NCBI GenBank assembly: GCA_902461935.1
Contig: CABPZP010000011.1
Coordinates: forward strand, 1 to 51,155
Direction of reading: 5' to 3'
Origin: Merdicola sp905200315
GTDB lineage: Bacteria; Bacillota; Clostridia; TANB77; CAG-508
DNA: 51,155 bases
Shown here: one piece after another, positions 1 to 9,587 of the stretch
Numbering within the stretch: the stretch's first letter is position 1
Layout: the number at the start of each line of letters is the position of its first letter
Made by a program: the position numbers and the translations under genes
The notes under the pieces: model-generated
Databases searched by the model: none
Seen by the model: only the letters and a program-made list of their open reading frames with translations
Told to the model about the DNA's origin: nothing

Positions 1-55
1 ATTTTCAATTTCGAAGATTGCGACACCAAGGTATAAAAAACAATTTATTTGTCAT
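1..55. repeat. Right end of a MITE-like element, cut by the window edge
   Basis: These 55 bases are identical to 18021..18075, the right end of the complete element at 17854..18075. The segment ends in ATTTGTCAT, which is part of that element's terminal inverted repeat. A REP palindrome follows 10 bases later. The rest of the element lies outside the window. Confidence 0.75.
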
Positions 56-65
56 ATGTTATTAT

Positions 66-158
66 CGGGTCGTCGAGCATTTCGGAGTTGTTCGAACGTA
101 TGTGAGATTACAAATCCGTTATACCTTTAGGTACGCCGACCCCTACAACGTTTGACAT
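66..158. repeat. Long-form REP palindrome
   Basis: The element starts CGGGTCGTCGAG and ends GCCGACCCCTACAACG TTTGACAT, so the arms are those of the short REPs. The short central loop is replaced by a spacer of about 55 bases. The same long form with the same spacer occurs at 9578..9670. It lies downstream of dusB. Confidence 0.8.
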
Positions 159-230
159 TAATTTTTGTAGCATTATAATATTTTTATCTTTATTTTAATT
201 TTGTAGTAAAATAAAGAAGAATAGATAAAT

Positions 231-1226
<996 letters not shown>

Positions 1227-1240
1227 TTTTATCTCCTATT

Positions 1241-2348
1241 TTATTCTGCAAAAATTGTTCTTTGTCTTCTACCACTTATATTCATTAATATTGCAAGTAA
1301 AATGTAATTTGTAACTAATGAACTTCCACCATAACTAACAAAAGGTAATGGTACACCAGTTATTGGTAAAAGTCCCATTGTCATTCCTATATTTTCTATC
1401 ATATGGAATATAAAAATTCCGGCAATACCTATTGCTATATAACTACCTAAATCATCTTTTGCTGTTCTTGCAATAAAAATAGATTTAGTTATCATTATTA
1501 CATATATAATTATTACACTACCTGCTACAACAAATCCCATTTCCTCACTTATAACAGAAAATATAAAATCTGTTGTTTTTGGATATAGAAAGCCTAATTG
1601 TGTTTGGTTACCTTTTAAAACTCCCATTCCAAATAACTTTCCTGCACCTATTGCAAGTTTAGATTGAATTATATTATAACCAGCTCCTCTTGCATCTGTT
1701 TCTGGATTTAAATATACCTGTATTCTAGCTTTAGCATGTTCTGGTAATACAAAATTATAAACTAATGGTGCTGCAATTATTACAATTGCACATATTGCTA
1801 TTATGTATTTTTTATCTATTCCTGCAACAAATAACATTAATGCCGTTGCAATTAAAAACGCCATAGCTGTTCCATAATCTGGTTGTAAAATAATTAAAAA
1901 TACAGGCACTGCAACAACTGTTAAGCTTAATAATAGTTTAGCTGGTTTATTTATTTCATTTTGTCCTCTTTCTTGTATTTTATATATTAAAGATGCTAAT
2001 GTTAGAATTACAAATATTTTTGCAAATTCTGATGGTTGAAAAGTAAATGCTTTAAAATTAAACCAACTACTTGCACCATTTACTGGAGTTGTAAATAAAA
2101 CTGCAATTAATAAAATTAAACTTAGCCCGATAAAACACAGGTGCTGCCTTGGCTATAGCCTCGTAATCTATTAAAATTAAAGCAAATACTATAGGTATAC
2201 ATATAACAAACCATATTGCTTGCTTTTGCAAGCTCTCATATCCACTATCATGTGTTGCAGAAAATAATGCTATCATTCCAATAGCTGTTAAAATGATAGC
2301 ACATATAAAAATTCCCCAATCTATATTTTTAAAAATTCTTTTTCTCAT
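1241..2348 (-). CDS. rodA: Rod shape-determining SEDS glycosyltransferase RodA, read through a +1 frameshift
   Basis: RodA is the multi-pass SEDS peptidoglycan glycosyltransferase of lateral wall synthesis. The N-terminal part (2348 to 2130) starts after a GAGGTAG site and encodes the first membrane helices. The C-terminal part holds the family motifs QPDYGTA, GAGKLFG and the final FVSYGGSS. The two parts lie in different frames. One extra C at 2129 gives zero-frame TAT CGG GCT; skipping it gives VFY-G-LSLILL and continues into FTFQPSEFAK, which is conserved in SEDS proteins. The bridged product has about 368 residues, normal for RodA, with no other lesion. A viable rod-shaped cell normally needs this gene, so true inactivation is unlikely. 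The alternative is an assembly error. Confidence 0.85.
2126..2129 (-). other. +1 frameshift site C-GGG in rodA
   Basis: The minus-strand sequence is TTT TAT C GGG CTA. The zero-frame codon is CGG (Arg), and skipping the C gives GGG (Gly) and restores RodA. Without the shift the product ends about 20 non-family residues later. The context is not a homopolymer. The same arrangement recurs at four other sites in the window. Confidence 0.85.
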
Positions 2349-2365
2349 TTTCTACCTCAAACTTA

Positions 2366-2851
2366 TTATTTAGATTCTTCTTGTTGCTTTTCTTTTTCTT
2401 CTGTGCTATTTTCATTATTTTCTATTAAACTATGTTTTCCTTCTTCTTGAATTTCACTATTGCTTTCACTATCTTCTTTATTTTCTTGTTCTTCTGTTTG
2501 ATTATTTATTTCTTCTTTTTCTTCTGTATTTGTTTCTTCTACATTTTTCTTTTCTTCTTTAATACTTATAATTGGTATATTTGCATATAATGCAGGTGCT
2601 CCGTTTGTTCCATTTTCATTTGTTTGGTTTGTTAAACGAACATCTATTGAATTTTCGTCTACATCTATATACTTTTTTATTACCTCTATTATTTCTTGTT
2701 TCATCATTTCTAAAAAGTCTGCAGAGACATTTGCTCTATCTTGCATTAAAACTAAATGAAGTCTTTCTTTTGCCTCTTTACCAGAATCACTTTCTTTTTG
2801 CATTTCTTTTTTAAAAACTTTCTTAAAAAAATTACTTACATTTTCGAACAT
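2366..2851 (-). CDS. minE: MinE cell-division topological factor with an acidic C-terminal extension
   Basis: MinE drives pole-to-pole dynamics of MinD and so helps place the division septum. Residues 1-85 are MinE-like: an amphipathic start (MFENVSNFFKKVF), then KEAKERLHLVLMQDRA, the MinD-contact region, then a C-terminal dimerisation part. Family members usually have 80-90 residues; this one has 161. The added 75 residues are almost entirely E, N, K, Q and S and look disordered. The start follows a GGAGGGTG site. It lies 25 bases after minD and 17 before rodA. Identity is good from the N-terminal part and the neighbour; the role of the tail is unknown. Confidence 0.88.
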   Translation of the reverse strand: MFENVSNFFKKVFKKEMQKESDSGKEAKERLHLVLMQDRANVSADFLEMMKQEIIEVIKKYIDVDENSIDVRLTNQTNENGTNGAPALYANIPIISIKEEKKNVEETNTEEKEEINNQTEEQENKEDSESNSEIQEEGKHSLIENNENSTEEKEKQQEESK

Positions 2852-2876
2852 TATTCACCCTCCATATTTTTGCTAC

Positions 2877-3671
2877 CTATTTTACTTTAAAAATTCTTTT
2901 TATTGCTGCTAGAAAGCCTTTTTCTCTTCCTGGTACTGAAACTTCTATTTTTTCTCCTAAAATTCTTTTTGCAGTTTCCATATATGCTTTTCCAGATGGT
3001 GCTTTTTTATTTGATATAACTGGTTCTCCTTTATTTGTTTGAGTAATAATGTATTCGTCATCTGGAACAACACCTATTAATTCTATTGATAATAAATCTA
3101 CTATATCATCAACGTCCATCATTTTTCCTTTTCTAACCATTTCTGGTCTTAAACGATTTATAATTAACTCTGGATTTTTTATTTGTGAAGACTCTAACAA
3201 TCCTATTATTCTATCTGCATCCCTTATTGCAGATATTTCAGCCATTGTTACAACTATAGCTCTATCTGCTCCAACTATTGCATTTTTAAATCCTTGCTCA
3301 ATTCCAGCAGGGCAATCTATTAAAATATAGTCAAACTCCTCTTTTAATTTTCCAACAAGGTCTTTCATTTGTTCTTCATCTATTGCACTTTTATCTCTTG
3401 TTTGGGCAGCTGGAAGTAAGAATAATTCTTTAAATCTTTTGTCTTTTATAAGGGCTTGTCTTAATTTACATTTGCCTTCTACAACATCTACAATGTCATA
3501 TACAATTCTATTTTCTAACCCCATAACAACGTCTAAATTACGAAGTCCAATATCTGTATCTACTAATACAACTTTTTTTCCTTCTAATGCAAGTGCTGAA
3601 CCTAAATTAGCTGTTGTTGTTGTTTTTCCTACTCCACCTTTTCCGGATGTAATAACTATAACTTCTCCCAT
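2877..3671 (-). CDS. minD: Septum-site determining ATPase MinD
   Basis: MinD is a membrane-bound ParA-family ATPase that recruits division inhibitor and partners MinE. The deviant Walker A motif SGKGGVGKTT is near the N-terminus, and DTDIGLRNLD and DYILIDCPAG follow in order. The last residues, FLAAIKRIFKVK, form the amphipathic membrane-targeting helix. I start at ATG 3671 because a GGGAGGA site lies just upstream; the 10-residue longer reading begins before that site. The product has 264 residues, normal for the family. minC is not adjacent. This is the first gene of the minD-minE-rodA-dusB run. Confidence 0.95.
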   Translation of the reverse strand: MGEVIVITSGKGGVGKTTTTANLGSALALEGKKVVLVDTDIGLRNLDVVMGLENRIVYDIVDVVEGKCKLRQALIKDKRFKELFLLPAAQTRDKSAIDEEQMKDLVGKLKEEFDYILIDCPAGIEQGFKNAIVGADRAIVVTMAEISAIRDADRIIGLLESSQIKNPELIINRLRPEMVRKGKMMDVDDIVDLLSIELIGVVPDDEYIITQTNKGEPVISNKKAPSGKAYMETAKRILGEKIEVSVPGREKGFLAAIKRIFKVK

Positions 3672-3800
3672 TAAAATTCCTCCCTTTATGGATTCGTACA
3701 ATATTTCTTACATATAATATATGAAATTACGAAAAAAGTCAATGTTATATTGCATTTTTATTACAGAATTGTTACAAAAATGTTAAAAAATAAGCAATTA

Positions 3801-3962
3801 CTAATTGTAATTAGTAACTGCCATTTGTAATCTTCTTATTTCTTCATCTCCTGTTAGATATATCATTTCTTTTCTATTTTTTATGCATATTGTTATGTAA
3901 TAATATCCTTCTTTTGAATAATCATAATTTTTTAATCTAATGTTTTTTCTTTTTAATTTCAA
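3801..3962 (-). pseudogene. 5' remnant of a REP-associated transposase (RAYT)
   Basis: A 53-residue reading frame starts at TTG. Its first 30 or so residues (KRKNIRLKNYDYSKEG then YYYITICIKNRKE) are nearly identical to the start of the intact RAYT at 8782..9306. After that it diverges into a short unrelated tail (LTGDEEIRRLQ), possibly from a PD-(D/E)XK nuclease-transposase, and stops. The HUH and tyrosine parts are missing. The upstream DNA to about 4165 is also a diverged copy of the DNA upstream of the intact gene, so this is a decayed copy of the same element. Confidence 0.75.
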
Positions 3963-4165
3963 AAATTTCCTTTCTTTATTATAACAATTTGTATTTTCTT
4001 ATTCAAGATTTTGTTATAATTTTTACCTGTTTGTTTCTGTTTTACCTCCTTTCTTTTAGATTTGTTTTTCATTTGGATTTTTTGAGAATAAAAAATCTTC
4101 TGAAATAAATGTTTTTGAAAAAAATAACCATATTGTAAATTTCTTATTTACAATATGGTTATTTT
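3963..4165. repeat. Diverged copy of the RAYT upstream region
   Basis: This stretch matches 9307..9510 with scattered changes. Shared blocks include TTGTATTTTCTTATTCAAGA, TTTAGATTTG and TTTCATTTGGATTTTTT, and the final hairpin around an ATATTGTAAAT arm. It also matches part of 10501..10625. It fills most of the gap between minD and topA. Confidence 0.7.
4122..4164. terminator. Strong hairpin, probable topA terminator
   Basis: Arms of 19 bases (4122..4140 and 4146..4164) pair around a 5-base loop. On the minus strand the hairpin follows the topA stop by about 40 bases and is followed by a T-rich run. It is also the end of the RAYT-linked repeat, so the terminator may have come with the repeat. 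Confidence 0.7.
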
Positions 4166-4205
4166 ATATATTATTTGTATAAAATTTTCAAGTGTTATTA
4201 TTAAT

Positions 4206-6254
4206 TTATTTTTTCTTTTTTCTTGTTTTCTTTTTTTCTGTTTCTGCTTTTATTTCTTTTGCGTCTTCTGGATTGTATTTTTCTCCTTTTTTTGGCTTAT
4301 TCCAAGATATATAGTCACAACTTGTTGGATTGTTTTCACATATATAAAATGTTCTTCTTTTTTTGGTTTTTCTTATTTGTACTTTTCCTCCGCATTTTGG
4401 ACATGGTTCTTCTATTGTTACTACATATGGTTTTGCATTTTTACATTCTGGATATCCAGGACAAGCTAAAAATTTACCATATCTTCCATATTTTACAACC
4501 ATCATTCTTCCACATTTTTCACAAGGTATGTCTGTTACTTCTTCTTCAAGTTCAACGTGTTCTAAGTTTTTTTCTACCTCTTCTACTTCTTTCATAAATG
4601 GTCCATAAAATTCTTCTATCATTTTTTTCCATTCTTCTTTTCCATCTGCAATTTCGTCAAATTCATTTTCAATTTTTATTGTGAATTCTTCGTTTACAAC
4701 ATCTGAAAAATTTTCTATTAGAAGTTTATTTACAATTTTTCCTAGTTCTGTAGGGTATAATTGTTTCTTTTCTTTTTCTATATATCTTCTTTCTAAAATT
4801 GTTGTTATTGTTGGTGAATATGTACTTGGTCTACCTATTCCCTTTTCTTCTAGAACTTTTACTAAACTTGCTTCTGTATATCTTGGTGGCGGTTCTGTAA
4901 AGCTTTGTTTTCCTTCTATGCTTTCTTTTTTTACTTCTTGTCCTTTTTTTAAATCTGGAACATTTGAGTTTTCTTCTTTACTTTCATCGTCTACACCTTC
5001 TACATATAATGCCATAAAGCCTTTAAATTTTATAGATTGACCATTTGCTTTAAAAGTATAATTATTAGCATCTATTGTTGCAGATATAGTATTAAAAATT
5101 GCTGGTGCCATTTGGCTTGCTAAAAATCTATTGTAAATTAGCTTGTATAGTTTGTATTGATCTTTATTTAAAGATTCTTTTATATCTTCTGGATTTACAT
5201 CTATATATGTTGGTCTTATTGCTTCGTGTGCATCTTGTGAATCTGCTTTTGTTTTATAGTATCTGTTTTCGTAATATTCTTCTCCATATTGTTTTACAAT
5301 TTCTTGTTTTGCTACTTTTCTTGCTTCCTCAGAAATTCTTGTAGAATCTGTTCTCATGTATGTAATTAAACCTACTGTTCCTCTTTCTGGAATTTTTACT
5401 CCCTCGTATAATCCTTGTGCTACAGCCATTGTTTTCTTTAATGTGAATCCTAATTTTCTTGAGGCCTCTTGTTGCATTGTACTGGTTGTAAATGGTGGAG
5501 CTGGTGTACGTCTTCTTTCTCCTTTTTTTACTTCTTCTACAATAAATTTAGCATTTTCAATTGTTTTTAATATTTCATCTACTTCTTGTTGTTTGTGTAA
5601 TTCTAACTTTTTTCCATTTTTCCCATAGAATTTTGCTACAAATCTTTTCTTAGATTCTTTATCTAATAAATTTGCATAAATATTCCAGTATTCTTCTGGA
5701 ATAAACTTTTCTATTTCATTTTCTCTATCTACAATTAACTTAACGGCTACAGATTGAACTCTACCTGCAGATAACCCTCTTCTTACTTTTTTCCATAATA
5801 CAGGGCTCATTTTATAACCAACTATTCTATCTAAAACACGTCTTGCTTGTTGAGCATCTACTAAATTTAAGTCTATTGTACGTGGTTCTTTAATAGCCTT
5901 TTGTACAGCTGGTTTTGTTATTTCGTTAAATGTAACTCTATTTGGCGCATCTTCTGGTATATCTAAAATATGTGCTAAATGCCATGCTATTGCTTCTCCT
6001 TCACGGTCAGGGTCAGTTGCGAGAAATACTTTTTTGGCTGATTTAGCTTCTTTTTTTAAAGACTTTATTAAATCTCCTTTTCCCCTAATATTTATATATT
6101 GTGGTTCAAAAGTTTTTTCATCTACACCCAATTTAGATTTTGGTAAATCTCGTATATGTCCCATAGATGCTACAACCTTTGTACTACCTCCTAAAAACTT
6201 CTTAATTGTATTTGCCTTTGCAGGTGATTCCACAATTATTAATTTATCTGCCAT
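4206..6254 (-). CDS. topA: DNA topoisomerase I
   Basis: This type IA topoisomerase relaxes negative supercoils. The Toprim domain opens with LIIVESPAKA and has the metal-binding DPDREGEA. GLITYMRTDSTR carries the catalytic tyrosine near residue 300. The C-terminal 110 residues hold two four-cysteine zinc clusters, CEKCGRMM...CPGYPEC and CPKCGG...C, then a lysine-rich end. I start at ATG 6254, because the longer reading begins inside the AAGGGAGA site. The product has 682 residues, normal for Firmicutes. It lies about 70 bases after the pilus gene on the same strand and ends in a strong terminator. Confidence 0.97.
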   Translation of the reverse strand: MADKLIIVESPAKANTIKKFLGGSTKVVASMGHIRDLPKSKLGVDEKTFEPQYINIRGKGDLIKSLKKEAKSAKKVFLATDPDREGEAIAWHLAHILDIPEDAPNRVTFNEITKPAVQKAIKEPRTIDLNLVDAQQARRVLDRIVGYKMSPVLWKKVRRGLSAGRVQSVAVKLIVDRENEIEKFIPEEYWNIYANLLDKESKKRFVAKFYGKNGKKLELHKQQEVDEILKTIENAKFIVEEVKKGERRRTPAPPFTTSTMQQEASRKLGFTLKKTMAVAQGLYEGVKIPERGTVGLITYMRTDSTRISEEARKVAKQEIVKQYGEEYYENRYYKTKADSQDAHEAIRPTYIDVNPEDIKESLNKDQYKLYKLIYNRFLASQMAPAIFNTISATIDANNYTFKANGQSIKFKGFMALYVEGVDDESKEENSNVPDLKKGQEVKKESIEGKQSFTEPPPRYTEASLVKVLEEKGIGRPSTYSPTITTILERRYIEKEKKQLYPTELGKIVNKLLIENFSDVVNEEFTIKIENEFDEIADGKEEWKKMIEEFYGPFMKEVEEVEKNLEHVELEEEVTDIPCEKCGRMMVVKYGRYGKFLACPGYPECKNAKPYVVTIEEPCPKCGGKVQIRKTKKRRTFYICENNPTSCDYISWNKPKKGEKYNPEDAKEIKAETEKKKTRKKKK

Positions 6255-6322
6255 ATTTTCTCCCTTCAAAAATAATTATTTTTTGCTTAAACTATTCTAA
6301 GACATAATTTAATAAATTGCAA

Positions 6323-7483
6323 CTAATATATAATTATTCTAAATGATCCTGCATAATCCTGTTCATTTTCTTTTATTTCTTCTGCTATAAATTTATAATT
6401 AGATTTTTTTAATATATCTAACATATTATTTATACTTGTGTCTGCAACTTTTGCTGTTTCGTCTCCTTTTAATCCATAATTTGCTCCATTGCTTATTAGA
6501 TAATTGCATTTTTCTTGTTTTTCTTCGTCTGTTAAATTTGTCCAATATTTATAGTTATTTGCTTCATTTTTTTCACCTATATATACTTGTTCTCCATTAT
6601 TTCCTTCTGTATTTTGTTTGCTTAAATATTCTCCAATCCAAATTCCTGCAACTTGAATATTATTTTGAGAAAAACAACTTGGTAAATAATATTTGTCATT
6701 TTCTATATTATCACTTTCATTATTTATTTGAGTTGAACTTCCATCTTTACAGGTATTATCTGTATTTAAGAATTTTATATCTACACTTTCATCGGAATTT
6801 ATTTTGTATGCAAATCTTGGCACATACACAAATGAACTTCCCTCGTTTGTTATTTTTCCTGTATCTGTATCATAGTTTCCATCTTGCAACATTATTTTAG
6901 CTACTTTTTCTTTAGAATAGTCGAACCAATTAGTTGCATATTTATTTGTTGCTTGTGTTTCTGAACTTATAGGAATCATTCCCTCATATAGGTTTGGAAT
7001 AATTTCTAAGCTATCTTTATAAATTGTTTCTTTTGTTTTTAGTCTTTCACCTGTAACTGTTTCTTCTTTACCTTTTCTAGAATTATATTTTATTGTTACT
7101 GTTATTTGCTTTACTAAATCTTCTTTATCTGTATTTCCATCCATTTCATTATATTTTGCAATTTTCACTTCTGCTTTGTAAGGTGTGGATAAATTTGTTT
7201 GTGCATTCCCGTTTCCCACAATTGTTCCAGATAATTTATCTGAATCTATTTTATTTATTACATCTATTATTTCGTTTTCTAAATTATCGTAGCTTATAAG
7301 TTCCATAGATTCAAAAATTTTACTTAAATATGTTGTTGCCTCTGAATGTCTTTTACTTATTGTTGATGATATATAAGAATTGTAAAATAATGCTGAAATT
7401 AAGCTTGTAAATAACACCAATATAGTTATAGAAATTACAATATCAACTTGAGTAAATCCACTATTTTTTTTTAAGTTTTTCAT
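6323..7483 (-). CDS. Large prepilin-like secreted protein
   Basis: The first 35 residues form a prepilin-type leader and helix: a lysine-rich start, a Gly-Phe junction (SGFTQVDIV), then a long hydrophobic stretch. Prepilin peptidase would cut after the Gly. Position +5, usually Glu, is Asp here. The remaining 350 residues are hydrophilic, with a FVYVPRFAYKI segment and an EYLSKQN segment, of unknown fold; the length is far above a major pilin. It lies 22 bases after the prepilin peptidase gene, with an AAAGGAG site. It is likely a minor pilin or pseudopilin of the pilus locus, perhaps a tip or adhesive subunit. Confidence 0.7.
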   Translation of the reverse strand: MKNLKKNSGFTQVDIVISITILVLFTSLISALFYNSYISSTISKRHSEATTYLSKIFESMELISYDNLENEIIDVINKIDSDKLSGTIVGNGNAQTNLSTPYKAEVKIAKYNEMDGNTDKEDLVKQITVTIKYNSRKGKEETVTGERLKTKETIYKDSLEIIPNLYEGMIPISSETQATNKYATNWFDYSKEKVAKIMLQDGNYDTDTGKITNEGSSFVYVPRFAYKINSDESVDIKFLNTDNTCKDGSSTQINNESDNIENDKYYLPSCFSQNNIQVAGIWIGEYLSKQNTEGNNGEQVYIGEKNEANNYKYWTNLTDEEKQEKCNYLISNGANYGLKGDETAKVADTSINNMLDILKKSNYKFIAEEIKENEQDYAGSFRIIIY

Positions 7484-7505
7484 CCTAAACTCCTTTGTTA
7501 AATAA

Positions 7506-8321
7506 TTATAATAAAATGTAGTTAATAATAAAATTAGATATTATATATGTTATAACGTTGCATATACACATAAAAAATGCTACTGGTAATTTTATTTTCT
7601 TTTTTTCTTTTTTCACATATTTCTTTCTATTAATTATTTTTTTTAATATAACATATAATGCACATGCTAAACCTGTATAAATTGCTGTAAGTAAAAATAC
7701 TGTTTCTCCTGTAAACATACACATTGTAATTGCAAGCATTAATACATTTAGTGTATAGCTTTCTTCACCTTTTTTACGTATTTTTATTGTATCTAATATT
7801 ACCAATAATAATATAAATACTAAATATCCTACATATCTTATAATATCTAAATTAGTTGTAATATACATATAACTCATATATATTGCAACAATTGTTATTG
7901 TATATAACAAAACTTGTTTTTGTATTTTTATTTTTTCTTTGTCTATTCCGGCAATTATAAATATTCCTGCGAAATATAATGCTGAAAATGCAAGTAAAAT
8001 TAGTTTTTCTTTTTCTAAATTATATAGATTTATATTTAGCGAATATGTAAACGCAACAAATGTAAGACCTGAAAGCACCTCTAAAATACAATAACGTGGC
8101 TTTATTTTCATTCCACAATATCTACATTTTCCTCTTAAAAATATATAGCTAAACACAGGAAACAAATCTAAAAATCCTAATTTATGCTTGCAATTAGGGC
8201 AAAAAGAATGTTCATGTGTTATATCTAATCCAAGTGGTATTCTATAAACTGCAAGTGTATAAAAGCTTCCAAAATATGCTCCCATAATAAAAATTAATAT
8301 GTATAAAATTGCTGTTATCAT
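7506..8321 (-). CDS. Prepilin peptidase (A24 family), PilD-like
   Basis: This polytopic aspartyl protease would cleave the leaders of the prepilins in the locus. FGSFYTLAVYRIP near the N-terminus is the family signature. Two cysteine pairs follow (CPNCKHKL and CRYCGMKI), as in the N-methylating type. The first catalytic Asp is probably in AGIDKEK. The second site is usually G-x-G-D, but here the matching segment reads FTGETVFLL, with Glu in place of Asp. I start at ATG 8321, behind AAAGGAG; the product has 271 residues. It heads the downstream half of the pilus locus, after the mobile island. Confidence 0.85.
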   Translation of the reverse strand: MITAILYILIFIMGAYFGSFYTLAVYRIPLGLDITHEHSFCPNCKHKLGFLDLFPVFSYIFLRGKCRYCGMKIKPRYCILEVLSGLTFVAFTYSLNINLYNLEKEKLILLAFSALYFAGIFIIAGIDKEKIKIQKQVLLYTITIVAIYMSYMYITTNLDIIRYVGYLVFILLLVILDTIKIRKKGEESYTLNVLMLAITMCMFTGETVFLLTAIYTGLACALYVILKKIINRKKYVKKEKKKIKLPVAFFMCICNVITYIISNFIINYILL

Positions 8322-8425
8322 AAAAAATTTCTCCTTTATATATTGGCTATTCAATAGTATATAGCGCATTTTTTGTATTATATCATAATTTAGCTAATTT
8401 TATATTACATTTTTGTTACAAAAAA

Positions 8426-8466
8426 GTGGCTTCGCCACGCGGGTCGTCGGGGACGCCGACCCCTAC
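8426..8466. repeat. Small hairpin plus short REP
   Basis: GTGGC-TTC-GCCAC (8426..8438) forms a tight hairpin. It is followed by the REP palindrome GGGTCGTCGGGGACGCCGAC and CCCTACA tail (8441..8466). It marks the left edge of the mobile island, upstream of the prepilin peptidase gene. Confidence 0.8.
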
Positions 8467-8493
8467 ATTCAAAATAGGAATTTCCTATAATAC

Positions 8494-8519
8494 AAAAAAA
8501 GCAGGTTAAACCTGCTTTT
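8494..8519 (-). terminator. Rho-independent terminator
   Basis: AGCAGGT-TTA-ACCTGCT followed by a T run on the minus strand lies just after the stop of the small gene at 8531. It closes the RAYT transcript. Confidence 0.8.
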
Positions 8520-8530
8520 ATTTATACATA

Positions 8531-8773
8531 CTATAATTTTTCTATTTCTTCTTTTGTTAATCCTGTTATTTCAACTATTGTTTCTATTGAAATGTTCTTT
8601 TCTTTCATTTTCTTTGCAGTATCTCTTATTCCTCTCTTATAAGAACTATTTATTCTTGTATTTTCTTCATATATTGCTTTTTCTCTCCACCATGCTAATT
8701 GTTGCATTCTCTCATCTTCTGTTATCTTATCTAGCTTCTCTTTGGCTTCTTTTAATTCTTCGTTTTCTGCCAT
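8531..8773 (-). pseudogene. C-terminal remnant of a PD-(D/E)XK nuclease-family transposase (Rpn-like)
   Basis: The 80-residue frame has AENEELKEAKEKLDKI, then a charged helix with REKAIYEE, then ISIETIVEITGLTKEEIEKL. These resemble the C-terminal tail of Rpn-type putative transposases, whose full length is about 280-300 residues. The N-terminal nuclease core is missing. The ATG at 8773 has an AGGA site just upstream and lies directly after the RAYT stop, so it may be translated as a small coiled-coil protein. Family assignment is from recognition of the tail only. Confidence 0.5.
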
Positions 8774-8781
8774 TTTTTCCT

Positions 8782-9306
8782 TCACTCTCCTTGAATCCAT
8801 CTTACTGGATTATTTTGCATATATTTTATTATCTCGTAATATTCCTTTTCATTTCTTATTATGTGTTCATAGTAATTTCTTTGCCAGATTTTGTTTTCTA
8901 TTTCCTTATTTGTTAGTCTTTTTAACGTAGAAACAATAAGTGGTATCTTGGCATTTGTAGGGGTCGGCGTCCTCGACGACCCGTTTTCTTGTCTTGTTAA
9001 TTCTATAATCATATGCACATGATTTGGCATTATTATATAATTCTCTATTCTTATATCATTATAAATTTTATTTATGTCTTTTATTTGTTTTTCTATAATT
9101 TCTCCATATGTTGTTAATTTAATATGTATTTTTTTCGGGTCGTCGGGGACGCCGACCCCTACATCGTTTGATTTCAATTTTGTATTATAAGTTTCAATTT
9201 TCGATAATATCTCTTTTCTATTTTTTATGCATATTGTTATATAATAACATCCTTCTTTTGAATAATCATAATCTTTTAATCTAATACTTTTTCTTTTTAA
9301 TCTCAA
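8782..9306 (-). CDS. REP-associated tyrosine transposase (RAYT, Y1 HUH family)
   Basis: This 174-residue protein is a single-tyrosine HUH nuclease that acts on REP hairpins. The HUH motif is in MPNHVHMI (His96, His98). The likely catalytic tyrosine is Tyr162 in YMQNNP, after WQRNYYEHIIRNEKEY, typical of the group. The start is TTG at 9306 behind AAAGGA; a truncated copy at 3801..3962 has the same TTG start. Two REP palindromes lie in frame inside the gene, at residues 48-57 (DVGVGVPDDP) and 108-117 (NGSSRTPTPT), in opposite orientations. The frame is intact, so it is probably active. Nearby REPs are its presumed substrates. Confidence 0.9.
   Translation of the reverse strand: MRLKRKSIRLKDYDYSKEGCYYITICIKNRKEILSKIETYNTKLKSNDVGVGVPDDPKKIHIKLTTYGEIIEKQIKDINKIYNDIRIENYIIMPNHVHMIIELTRQENGSSRTPTPTNAKIPLIVSTLKRLTNKEIENKIWQRNYYEHIIRNEKEYYEIIKYMQNNPVRWIQGE
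8956..8983 (-). repeat. REP inside the RAYT gene, inverted copy
   Basis: On the plus strand it reads TGTAGGGGTCGGCGTCCTCG then ACGACCCG, the reverse complement of the consensus REP. It encodes RAYT residues 108-117 without breaking the frame. Confidence 0.85.
9136..9170 (+). repeat. REP inside the RAYT gene, direct copy
   Basis: CGGGTCGTCGGGGACGCCGA followed by CCCCTACATCGTTTG. It encodes RAYT residues around 48-57 in frame and keeps part of the CTACATCGTTTG tail seen at intergenic copies. Confidence 0.85.
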
Positions 9307-9389
9307 TAAATTCCTTTCTTCATTATAACAATTTGTATTTTCTTATTCAAGATTTTGTTATATTTTTTTACTGAAATATTTTTGTTTTT

Positions 9390-9587
9390 CCTCCCTTCGT
9401 TTAGATTTGTTTTCATTTGGATTTTTTAAGAACAAAAATCGCCTTGAAATAAATTTGTTTGAAAAAATAAACATATTGTAAATTATTTTACAATATGTTT
9501 TATTTATATAACATTGGTAATAAAATTACAACTATTTTTATTATTTTGTATTTGTATATTTTTAAAATTTAAAAATTCGGGTCGTCG
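9390..9587. repeat. 198-bp direct repeat, copy A
   Basis: By eye this is identical to 10501..10698 over 198 bases. It begins CCTCCCTTCGTTTAG and ends inside the first arm of a REP (GGGTCGTCG), where the two copies split into the long and short REP forms. It contains a hairpin around 9474..9503. The two copies bracket the PIN gene pair. Confidence 0.9.

Noticed and set aside
8531..9306. The RAYT and the downstream Rpn-like fragment as one split transposase
   Set aside because: The RAYT is complete to the Y-x-x-N-N-P block and ends normally. The downstream fragment belongs to a different nuclease-type family.
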